DNA of 60,000 bases from Polytrichum commune (Eukaryota > Streptophyta > Polytrichopsida > Polytrichales > Polytrichaceae): positions 63,071,554 to 63,131,553 of the forward strand of contig OX485803.1 in NCBI GenBank assembly GCA_950295325.1, in the 5' to 3' direction. Position numbers and translations under genes: made by a program. This document shows, one piece after another, positions 9,799 through 19,954 of this stretch. The notes beneath the pieces are model-generated. The model saw only the letters and a list, made by a program, of their open reading frames with translations. It was not told where the DNA came from and searched no databases. Position 1 is the first letter of the stretch. Each line of letters begins with the position of its first letter.

Positions 9799-11582
9799 TG
9801 TGAGCCCAAAAGGGTGCCCACATTTAGTCTTAGACCCTTGAAACGTTAGTTGATGCACTTTGAAGTAGCATGTTACTTCACAAAAATATAAAAAGAGTGA
9901 AATGTTAGTCTTAAAAGTACCATGTTGTAAGAGGCTAGGATGTGAGTTGTTATTGTGTTTTTACCTTCGGAAGGATTTGAGTGAATGAGGATAGGTAAGG
10001 AGAACTTGGATTGAGTAGTTAGTGAGTAGGCTAGTACAAATGGATGGAGACAACCAAAGTGACTCAAGAGGCAAGTGCATTCGAATTGGGATGAATGGAG
10101 GATCACATGGAGCGCACAAGTGGACCACCTCATCATGGCCACTTAATGGGGAAGGCCCAAGGAAGAATGCAAGGTGGAGGATAAGCAAATTCTCAAAGCA
10201 CCAATCAAATCACGAGTTAAGCATCGTGGTTTGAATTAAGTGGTGAGCGACGATTTGGGAAAGTAAGGGGAGAAAGTTATGGCGGCGGAAAGCGAAGGAG
10301 GCTAAGTTTGGGTTGAAGCATCCCAAGTTTGGTAAAGTGTGGTAGGTAGAAAGCCAAGGCTAGTTAAATGTTCGAATTAGGATCCTTGTTGATCATTTGA
10401 GGGAGGAAGGCTTAGAAGATAGGATTGGCGCCTACTAAGTAGGAGGAAATCTCAAGGGCTTATCGTGAGCCTTGAGGGTGCTCACCCCCTCAAGCTTACT
10501 ATATAATCCCTCATTCTTCCCTCACTCATCCTCTCTTTCCTTTGTGCTCCAAGGCACCCCACGAGTTATAAGTGTGGGTGTGGGAAGCCATATTGGAGCA
10601 CATGTGTGTGCTTAGTTTTTAGTTTGAGAGCCAAGGCTTGTTAGCCTTGAAGAGGGCTTGACCTCTTGGTAGAATTAGTGTTGACGTGAAGGATTTTAAA
10701 GTTAATTCATGATTCCAATTTGTGGTACTTAAAGTTCATGTTTTGAATACACGTGGTTGCAAGTTCCATGTTTAAGAGTTGAGCACTTGATGTTGTGATG
10801 AGTGCAAAAATATACTTGTGTGGATTAGTTAGTCTTAGTGAAGTTAGGAAATTCTCTCTCCCCCTCTCCTCTCTAGGATTTTAGGATTTTAGGATTAGAG
10901 AAGAATTGTGTGATTAGAAAGGGGTTGTTAGTAGAATTAGGGAAATTAGGTAGGAAGATTAGTTAAGGGCTTGAATAATTAGTGAGGTAGTTGGGGATTA
11001 CAACTACAAAGTTGTGGGTTCATGAAGGAGCTGGGTTTATGAAGGAGCTGGGTTTGTTTAGTTAGAAAGTAAAGAGCTGGGTTTATGAAGGACCTGGGTT
11101 TATGAAGGAGCTGGGTTTGTTTAGTTAGAAGCTAAGAAGCTGGGTTTATGAAGGAGCTGGGTTTATGAAGGAGCTAGGTTTATGTAATTAGAAAGTAAAG
11201 AGATGGGTTCATGAAGGAGCTTAGTAGATAGCCTACCTAATTAGCTCATAGACAAGTAGTTAGTTACATTATGCTAGTTAGTGTTATGTGTGGCTTTCAC
11301 AAGTAAATGTATTTGAGATTGACTATAGAGAATAGTGTTTTTTTTAACACTTGCATCCTCTCTTTAAAAATAAACCACGTGCACAACTTAATGGAGAATG
11401 TGGAGCACTCTCGCGATGGCAAGACAAAGGAAGCAAAGACCAAAGTTAAATCCAAGACCACTTGAAGGGTGAACCTTGCACTATGGACTCATCCAAGTCC
11501 AAATCCACTACCGCGGAGGAATGTGAGCCCAAACCCACTACTCGGACTACGGACGCTTAAGGGTGGGGGGTTTGGCCTCACA
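9799..11582 (+). repeat. 3' LTR, complete (1784 bp)
   Basis: It begins TGTGAG and ends CTCACA, a perfect 6-bp terminal inverted repeat with the canonical TG...CA. U3 runs from 9799 to about 10530, with a TATA box at 10500. An AATAAA at 11369-11374 could be the polyadenylation signal. The nested 17-bp repeat array is at 11018-11225. The last 703 bp match the truncated 5' LTR. The flank just outside is AGGGG (11583-11587); no matching duplication abuts the 5' LTR remnant. Confidence 0.9.
10500..10506 (+). promoter_or_regulatory. TATA box in 3' LTR
   Basis: TATATAA lies in a pyrimidine-rich setting (CTCAAGCTTAC upstream, CCCTCATTCTTCCCTC downstream), as in plant LTR promoters. In this copy it exists only in the 3' LTR, so transcription from here would read out into the downstream transposase-like fragment and flanking DNA. 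Confidence 0.6.
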
Positions 11583-12528
11583 AGGGGACCGTTTGGTGGG
11601 GCATACCAAAGCACAACAATTCCGATTCTATATAAGGGATGATGGTCTCCCAGCCATGCAATTCAAACTTTTGTGCACATCTCCTAATTGGGGACCGGAT
11701 GATGGTATACTCGTATGGCGTCAAGACAATGATGGGAAATGTTTGCTCCCGGATGGGGATCCAAAGCCTTGCAAACCCGACCCCATGAGGAATGGGCCGG
11801 AAATCATCAAAGGCATATCCGGATTCATTGAATATTGGAAAGAGTTGTGTGAGGAGGACATCACTAGACGTGTTAGAGATACTCATGAACCTTTGATTGC
11901 GTATTGGGATCGCATTCGCTCGGCCCTAATGACACTTGGTGGTGACACCCGTACAACTTTAACACAAGGATTTTGGCCACAAAGTCGTTTGACGGTTGTC
12001 GAGTCCGACACCATGGTTTTTAGCAATGGAGACGTTCGTGAAGAGTTCGCAATGGACGAGCATTACGTTGGCCCTGCCCGCAATCGACCGGCATCGTCGT
12101 TTCGTGTAGGTGTTGATTGCCATGAAGGTTATTTGGTCCTTGTACGAGCAGGGGATGAGGAACATCCCAAGCCAATTTGGTTGGTGAAAGCATTGTCTTC
12201 ACCCAATTTTGTTCGAACTAGCCCCAACTTTCGTCAGATTGAGGTGGAATATTGTCGTCCAAGTACTAAAGACCAGAACGTGCTACGCACTTATTTAGGT
12301 TGGAACACCAAAAAGAATTTTAAGTGGACAGTGGACTCAGCGTACACACCGGTTTGGATAAACACGGATACTATACTTTGTGCTTGGAAGCCGCGCAAAG
12401 GTTCCAAAACAGAAACAATGACCATCCCCCAAAAACATATAGATTTTGCCAAAGACAACTTGGCACGTATTGCAGCTGCGGAAAATGACGCCGATAATGG
12501 ATATGAAGCGGAAGACGGAGATGTGTAA
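11583..12528 (+). pseudogene. DDE-transposase-like gene, 3' fragment
   Basis: An uninterrupted frame of about 315 codons abuts the LTR end and stops at 12528; it opens from within the LTR and has no start of its own. It reads GDRLVGHTKAQQFRFYIRDD, then CTSPNWGPDDGILVWRQDND, and later PIWLVKALSSPNF, VEYCRPSTKDQNV and DTILCAWKPRKGS, with an acidic tail (NDADNGYEAEDGDV). It looks like the C-terminal part of a large protein whose N-terminal part is at 1561-1904 (same strand, same interrupted locus). The segment between MADSAQ and this fragment is missing, presumably deleted. The lack of stops over 315 codons suggests the break is recent, in line with the identical LTRs. No catalytic residue is identified here and the family name is unknown to me. 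Confidence 0.5.
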
Positions 12529-12628
12529 ACATAACATAGGTGGGAGTTCATGGCGAAAAACATGGACGCTTAGTAGACTTGGTTTTTAATAGACTTCATG
12601 GACTTGTCACACTCCATTGTGGTATACG

Positions 12629-12694
12629 TTTGGGATGTGCCATCCAAATTCATAAGAGCCTTACTTATGGGATGCGCACCCCAAACTCTATAAT
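12629..12694 (+). terminator. Imperfect inverted repeat after the transposase-like fragment
   Basis: GTTTGGGATGTGCCATCC is followed 26 bp later by GGGATGCGCACCCCAAAC, which is nearly its reverse complement, about 100 bp after the stop codon. In RNA it could fold as an 18-bp stem in the 3' untranslated region. Alternatively it is a footprint of a subterminal element repeat. Confidence 0.3.
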
Positions 12695-14584
12695 GACATA
12701 AACCATTTGTTTTTTTAGATTCGATTGTTATTTTCCACATGGAGCTCACGTTTGCATTTTAATTGACATTCTCTATTTTTAGAAATAAGAATATTCTTTA
12801 CGTGCAACTTTTTAAATCGTTATGTTCTTGTTGTTCCCAATATTCCGTATGCCCACAATATTGGCATCCCAAACTATGGGCAGATTTTATTTTGAGACTT
12901 TCGAAAGTCTCCGATTAACGAATATAGTGTTCCTTATAACAATTTGTCTTTAAAAATTTGGAGTTTATATAAATATTTTCTAATTGTTGAAGAAAGTTGT
13001 TTTTCTCTTATTAAATGATCATATGGGTCTTCCTAGCTATATTGACTTGTGAACCTATAATGGTTAACAAATTTTAAGCATGCAATCCATCATTTTTAAA
13101 CAAATATTTGTTTTGAATCTACACCTGACCATGCACCACTTATGATAAGCGTCCAATCCCTCTTGCATATAATAACACACATTGTTTATGTCTAGAAAGT
13201 CTAAACTTTAGAAAAACAAACTTGTTGACATCTATCTAAAGATGACATCCATATGGTTGGTGCTCTCAAATAACTTCATAAGCTTCATGCAAATATATTT
13301 TTAGTTTAGAATTAAATATATTGACCCCCAAATAACAAGATTACATAGCTTTACGATGAAAAGAAAATTGGTGTTATAGGAACATGTAGGTCTATGATGT
13401 ATCATACATGAAAGCTAAATATGGCTATATGTGGATGATACAAAACAAACGTTTGTTTGAATGAAGAATGCTTCTCACTTAGGACATATATGGGTAAGTG
13501 TTTTCTTTATTATACACAATAGCATAATGCTCTGTGTATCAAATTTTTATTGAATTGTGACTTAATGTGCATTTATTATAAATCACGAACATTTACACAA
13601 GTTTGAATGAAACTGGGACATTATAGGTTCCAAATTGTGCATAAACTACATGAATGTCTTTAATAGAAGCTCATTTGAAACTTTTATTTCCAGAGGTGAC
13701 ATTTGTACATGGGAACCTCTTTTTATTCAAGATTCCATTGCATTCAAGTATTGAAAAAAAATTCACTAGTTGCACACCAAATTCTAACACATTCATTAAA
13801 ACAAAATTTTGATATCTCCTTATAGAAAAGTATTTAATATTCTTCCTAAGTATATACATGTGCTGCCTATTGGCACATAGAAAATATGAACAAACAACTC
13901 TCATTTACATCCTCATCCACACTTCCATAATTTCTCACTTGGACTAGAATGTCCTCATGGGACATTAAGTGTTAAGATAAGTAACCAAAGCAGGCCCCCT
14001 TACTTTTGCTAGAATCTCCAATGCCAAACTCAAACTTGTTTGCTACCCTATTTTTGTGAACTCCAAAGAAAAAAAGTGTGACATAGTTTCAACGCGGCAT
14101 CTTGATACCTAAGCACCCAAGTACCACAAGAATATCCTTCGAAAGTGAGTGATTTTGGTCAATCTCACATTGCACTCCACCATGATCATGGATGATGTAT
14201 TGATCACAAAAAGAAGATTGAAGGTTCTTTGGTCTCAAAAAATCATCAACAAACACATGTGGTCATAACGGCTCCTCATGAGCACCTATTCAATCTTTTG
14301 GCAAATGATCTACCTAATATTAGGCCTTCCTTTCCACTTTTCCAAGGAGTTCATTAGGATAGTGGCCACCGACAAGGTAACAACACTCACGGACCACACA
14401 CGGATTAATTGTATTTTATACAACTTGCTATCAAGCTTTTAGATCCAATGGTGCCAATGCCAAACTTACAATTGCCTCAAAGTTATTGTAAGTACATGGG
14501 CCCCAAATGCCCGACTTGTGCACACAACCTATCTACGGTAGAGATAGGTTTTGTCTAAGATTTTCTAACACAAGAGTACGAGGG
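12695..14584. other. AT-rich region without recognised genes
   Basis: Short open frames only. About 13020-13200 is a diverged copy of a dispersed repeat also seen near 47.2, 52.4 and 58.5 kb. Around 13910-13950 the words CATTTCTCACTTGGAC-like recur near 26975, hinting at another dispersed family. Nothing else is supported. Confidence 0.5.
13020..13200 (+). repeat. Dispersed repeat family A, copy 1
   Basis: The order of words (GATCATATGGGTCTTCC ... TTTTGAATCTACACCTGACC ... AAGCGTCCAATCCC ... ACACATTG) follows that of copies near 47.14-47.40, 52.36-52.60 and 58.40-58.61 kb, all in the same orientation and strongly diverged. Confidence 0.4.
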
Positions 14585-14866
14585 TTCTATTGGACTCACC
14601 AACAATTAGGTTGTACATATGTTGCTTACCGTACTTCAAATCATAGACTTGTCATTGAAATTGGCTGGTGGTTGATTATTCCAATTTCTATGGATAAAAG
14701 ATGATGTCAATAATGTTTTGAAAATGTAGTTGAAAATGAGATAGCTTGTGTTGAAGTGTCCCCCCTACAACTCCATTAGGGTTAGGTTTCCTTTGCCCTT
14801 TTCATAATGTATTACCATGTAGTCTCACCTCTTTCTTCCAATTGGACCATCAAGTCGATATTAACC
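14585..14866 (+). pseudogene. LINE-like ORF2 C-terminal remnant
   Basis: One frame reads YVAYRTSNHRLVIEIGWW, ISMDKR-stop-CQ-stop-CFENVVENE and VEVSPLQLH. After a one-base shift it continues LCPFHNVLPCSLTSFFQLDH before a stop. The order 'RT.(N/S)H.L.IE.G.W', then a CxxC pair about 20 residues on, then an acidic NVVENE block and a 'CPL' block, matches the C-terminal zinc-binding region of many reverse-transcriptase-encoding non-LTR elements as I remember them. Two stops and a frameshift show it is dead. No reverse-transcriptase core was found upstream. Confidence 0.35.
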
Positions 14867-17800
14867 CCTAATGTCCTATGCAACCATAATATCGTTGTGA
14901 ACAGTTCGCTCTAACCCTTTTGACATCATTTCGGATGGTTTCTAGAATGTTTCAACGACTACTCTTGTTCGTGTTCAAGTTTGTTATGTCCTACCATGTG
15001 GATAATTTTGATTCAACTTAGTTAACATTTTATGGATTAATTCAAATATGGGTGTGTGCTCTCAATTGGTTTGCAGTAGAATTGCTCCACAAATACATGC
15101 TTGACATTTGTCACCTCCATGATCGAGGGGCAACATATATCAAATATGTTTTCTGTTGATCCATATGTGCAAATGATTCCCATTGATTTGAAAATTTGCA
15201 TGAAACTCAAATTCCATTGCCTCACATTGCCAAGCTTTCCAAAAAAATCACAAAATAATGGTTTCAAGATTTGCAAGCTAATTTGAGTAGGTATATTTCC
15301 CCTCTTTTGAAAGAGGGTAACATTTTGTCGTTTGGAGATGATTTGAGTGGAGGTTTGATGAAAAAAAAAACCAACCCCAATTTAGTTTCTAGGTTGTTGC
15401 CCCTCAAGACCACTATTGATATTCCTATTATAATCTCCTACACAACATAACTCCCATGATTAAAATTCGACCTGTGAGTTTTCACCTCTAAGTTGCAAAA
15501 ATCTATACAATTGGGTTCATCAAAAAAACTTCAGCTACAACCGTTGAAATTGAAGTCACATTTTGTAGACAAATTTGAGGAAAATTGGGCATGAGAAGTT
15601 AAGGTAGCTTCTATCTTATCGAGGCCACTCCGTTATTCTAGGGAGCTGGCCTTTTGACAACATTTTGATGTACTTCTAGTCCTGTATGCTTTTTGGCTTC
15701 ATTCACTTTATAGACTATACATAGACTTGCAGATGACATCATAACTACTAATGCAAATACATACGGATCTTTAACCCCGGAAGCTCTATAAAGCCCATTT
15801 GATTCCTCAAGATGTCATACGGCAGTGTTTAAAGTGACATGTTTATAAACATTCACTTGAAAATGTCAAAACTTCATTTCACCTAATATCAATCTACTTA
15901 TCAATTACATAGCTCTTCCAATCAGAGATTACATATAATTAGAAGGATGCATCATGATATATTTGGGCATGTATATATGACCTAGATTCAAAAACGTTTT
16001 TCGTATATTTTACCAACATTGTCACTTGTGGTCATACTAGCTCGCATCATGTCGCCCCAACCCAATGCACTCATGCATATGAAGTATAAATCACTTTAAA
16101 GTGTGCCCCCCCCCCCTCCTTTATACCATGGTCCAAATCGACCCCTAGGCTTACCATCTCATTGTTTTCATCTATTGTTCTTGGAACTATTAGGAACAAT
16201 GGGGCATATGGCCCAATCATTTGACTTAAAAGTCCTCACCTCCCCCCCCCCCCCCCCTTTCCCAATGTTTAGTAGGTTGGGTTGACGACACATTGGTCTC
16301 ATTGACTTAGTAAAATTTGTAATTCATATTGGTTTGGGGCTTGCACAAACTATCATGTAGAATATTCGGAGTATACCAACACACCTCTAGGAGTTGAGGG
16401 CCATGTGAGCATTTTGGTATACATTAGATGTGATTATTGTTGAAGAGAATTTGGTATTTTCCAAATAATTGGTGGGTCAAACTATCTACAAAATTGAACA
16501 TATCTTTTCAACTACGTTGTAGATTGTCCCACACATTGAATATTGGGCTCTTGTAAGAGTCAATCTCTTTAGAATAAGTATGGCCTACAATAGTTGTAGT
16601 TATATGTGTTCCATTTTCAATTCCCAAAACATTGCTCAACATGGACTATCTCCACCCTATGACATGAAAAATTCTAAAATATTTCATAGGACTTTCCCAA
16701 CATGTTGAAGTGCGGGTTGGGTCTTGAAATGAAGTTGCTTACGAAGAGAATCTCCAGGGTTTGAGGGATGATCCAAGGACGTCCATTGGCCAAACATTGT
16801 AGTGCTCTAATGGTTAGAGAAGGAGTCAATAATGGGTTTTTTTAGCAATGTTATGCCATGGCAATACCCATAAATAATTAGCATTAAACAATATCTCCAA
16901 GGGTAAGGGAGTTGGTGGCAAAAAGTGAGGGAGAGGCCTATTAGGCCATGTGCGCATGCCTTCGTGAATCATGATTATTGAACACTAGACTAGAGCATGC
17001 CTTTGAGAAGCACAATCATTTATCTAATGTTCCATATGTTCACTAGTAATTGCATGTCTTTTGTTTAAGTATTGTGTCACATCTTGGTCTTTGGATTTCC
17101 TTGAACACACACAACATTGGTAGAAGTAGAATGGGCACACCATAAATATATGAATACAAAGGTTGGCATATGGAAGGCACATTAAGGGCACACTCCCATG
17201 TGCTGGCTAAGTCGCCAATAACCACTTAATGACAAATATTTGACCTCCCATCCATGTGTAAGTGTGCGTAGATTTCACTTGGAAAACAACAAATTGTGGC
17301 TACCACAATAGTATGAGGAAGTTGAAGTTTGAGAAGGGAGTATTAACCTCTCCTTGCTTCATGGTTGGAAATTACCTTCCAATTTAGCAAAACAAGACTA
17401 GATTACAATAATTGATGGGTGTGGACCCAATATTCTTAAAATCTACACTACTTTTTTTCTTTCCATAGTGGCATATTGGTGGTAGATGATGATAGATGGT
17501 ACATTGTTTTCATCTAAACATATTTAGGTTTTATTTCTTCAAGGAGGGTCAAGTACCAAGTTACCAGGTGGTTTTGATGTAGATTTTATTGTTTTGTAAA
17601 AAAACTTTAATGAAAATTCTACTTCTAGAAAAAAAATTAACAAGTAAATTTAAGAAAAAAAATTTGATTTTCATGTTCGTAAATACCTATTTCTCGAAAA
17701 AAAATTAATTATTTAATTCTTAGATTTAAAACCACCCCATCAAGGTCTTGGTAGGATTCTATTGAAAGTAGTGATGTGAAATTTAGTTGATGGTGCTTAT

Positions 17801-18309
17801 TTTGATAAGCAATTTCATTACATCATAGGCACCGATGTGTGAAGGTTGGAAAATAGAATACATTAAGCAAGGGGACTTCTTGTTGGTGGCCCATGGGAGC
17901 CACTTACAATATTTCACAAATTTCATACATGCTCTAGTCCAAAAACAAGGTGGAGATAGATGCTCAATAAATGGCAATCACATAGTATACATGCGATACT
18001 TAGATTTGAGTCCTATTTAACATAAAGGTGTTGAATAAGCAACACTAAAAATATACCTTTAAAGTTTAAACCCTTCAATTTCCATGGAATATCCATGGAA
18101 TATTCTGAATGACACTTTATATTACATTAACCTCATAAATTGGCAAGATCTACCACCTTAGGGCACATAGTGTACAAAGACCAACCACCCCCATGGATGG
18201 TGGTACATGTTACGGGCTAAGATGCATGTACCCATTCTCAACACGTTGAACGTCACTAGTATTATTTTGTGTAATGGGATTAGATACAATCACCTCAAAC
18301 TACGGGAAT
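14867..18309. other. AT-rich region without recognised genes; C-homopolymers
   Basis: About 15150-15620 is one copy of dispersed repeat family B (the other is at 45.80-46.24 kb). Pure C runs are at 16106-16116 and 16242-16257. No coding sequence is supported. Confidence 0.5.
15150..15620 (+). repeat. Dispersed repeat family B, copy 1
   Basis: Shares with 45.80-46.24 kb the ordered words GAGGGTAACAT(T/G)TTGTC, ACCAACCCCAATTTA, GTTGCCCCTC(A/G)AGACCAC, TGACCTGTGAGTT-like, and GACAAATTTGA(G/A)G(G)AAAATTGG. The orientation is the same in both copies. Confidence 0.5.
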
Positions 18310-18818
18310 GCTATCTTGTGAGCGGTGAGCGGTGAGCAGTGAGCCGTGAGCAGAAAATTTGAATTTTTATTCTTCAAATTTTTCAATGAAATGTATGATA
18401 TAGACCCTATGACCGTGGAGAATTTATGGTTTCATTCTATAAAATCTGCATATTATTTAACAAAAATTAATCAAGGTCCTATTCCCGCGGAGGGGATTTT
18501 GCAGTTCACACAAATGAATTTTTTTGGAAAGACCTTGTAAGCAAAAAAAACACCTTTGGTACATTAGAATCTCCCGTTTTCTTCCGTTTCTTTTTATGGA
18601 TGGTTTTTTCAAAAGTTTATAATTTCTTCCACTCCACAGTTATAGGCACCATCCACAGTTAAACGTACCATCTACTTTTAGTCATATTTGTAAAGAAACT
18701 ATACGAAGAGTCCTACTCGGTGTAAGAATTAAGTCAAATATTCTGATTTTTTTTTTAAATCAATATTTTTTCAAAAATTTCAAATTTTCTGCTCGCCGCT
18801 CGCCGCTCACAAGATAGC
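18310..18818. mobile_element. Non-autonomous inverted-repeat element with GAGCGGTGAGC-type termini
   Basis: The left end GCTATCTTGTGAGCGG and the right end CCGCTCACAAGATAGC are exact inverses. Just inside, both sides carry iterated GAGCGG(T/C)GAGC units followed by CAGAAAATTTGA on the left and its complement TCAAATTTTCTG on the right. Total length is 509 bp, with no transposase. I find no clean target duplication (flanks ACGGGAAT and GTCGCTGG), so the superfamily is open; hAT or foldback are possible. Confidence 0.8.
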
Positions 18819-19450
18819 GTCGCTGGCATGGACAAGTATAAAATTTTACACTTGCCTAAAAAAAACACCTATGTGTTATTTGTAGCATATCTACATAGTC
18901 CCTTCACATGCATATTATTATCCCTTTTTTTTAGGTAAATACCTTCTAATATGGCTATGACTGAGTTACGTATTTTTCTCCTTTATTAGGTTCAAATGTG
19001 CCCCTAAGCATCAACAACAAAATGAATAGAAACTAATTTTAAAGTTCATGAAGTCAAAAGGCTTACAAGACAAATATTTGATATGACTTGTTGACCTAGT
19101 GAGACCTAGGGCCCATATTGATTTTGGTGGAACATAGGAGGTAACAATTAGAAAAATATGGTGGAAAATGATACACACACCCTTGCAAAGTGGAGATCGG
19201 TCCCAACCACTCAACATATTGTCTTGATGTTCTATGTTTATTGTATTAGTTTCCTTAAAACTTTGAGATTTTCTTTTTTTTCTTTTTTTTCTTTCCAAAT
19301 AACAAGGTATGTCGTTCATTTTCTAAATTGAAGGTTGCAAGGCTACATTTTAAAAAAAAACTCTTTATATTTGAAAGTCATTCATATTTACTTGATATCG
19401 TTGGTGTTCCCAATTAAATTGGTAAACTATACATGTAGATAGGTTTTTGG

Positions 19451-19946
19451 CTCAGGGAGTGCACTATTCATTAAAACCAAGCATCACGTGCGTGCATGCC
19501 CCTTATTAAAATACCCTTGTATAAATTTTATTTTTGCTAAAATCAAGCAATATACTTACAAATCTCATTGCTTCAAAATACATTTCCATACGTACACAAG
19601 GGTCCAAAAACAAATACATAAATTGTATATAACATGTGTACAAATGTTTGGAAATGCAAAAATATGGCCCTATTATATGTATAATATCAAATCATGGATT
19701 TTTAGTTATAAAGTTGTTACTTAGTGGATGAAAAAACACATGATTCTTGGTCCAGGTCTGACTTGAACGCGTAAACGCGTAAATGCGTACTTTACATATA
19801 TTTTTCTATAGCCTCATGTATATCTACTTCTTGCTTAATAGCAATATGTCTCTTGTACGTACATTTTGTACATGCTTGTTTTAAATAATACCCCTTTTGT
19901 GCACCGACGTGTATAAATACAGTACTTGAACAGTGCACTCCCTGGG
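19451..19946. mobile_element. hAT-like MITE with 8-bp target duplication
   Basis: Left end CTCAGGGAGTGCACTATTCA; the right end, read inverted, is CCCAGGGAGTGCACTGTTCA (two mismatches in 20). Both are bordered by GTTTTTGG (19443-19450 and 19947-19954), an 8-bp direct repeat as hAT elements make. At 496 bp with no transposase it is a MITE. Internal sequence is AT-rich. Confidence 0.85.
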
Positions 19947-19954
19947 GTTTTTGG

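Larger units (their letters stand above)
1905..11582 (+). mobile_element. Ty3/gypsy LTR retrotransposon, intact polyprotein, truncated 5' LTR
   Basis: The order is LTR, primer-binding site, leader, one gag-pol frame with Gag, protease, RT, RNase H and integrase, then LTR. Integrase after RNase H is diagnostic of Ty3/gypsy; no chromodomain is seen, so it belongs with the non-chromovirus plant lineages (Tat/Athila side), which is inference. The shared LTR part (1905-2607 against 10880-11582) keeps a constant offset of 8975 with no differences I could see, implying a recent insertion. The 5' LTR lacks its first 1081 bp, including the TATA box, so this copy probably cannot make its own full transcript. 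No target duplication remains on the left, which fits a deletion across the left junction. It lies inside a DDE-transposase-like gene. Confidence 0.93.
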
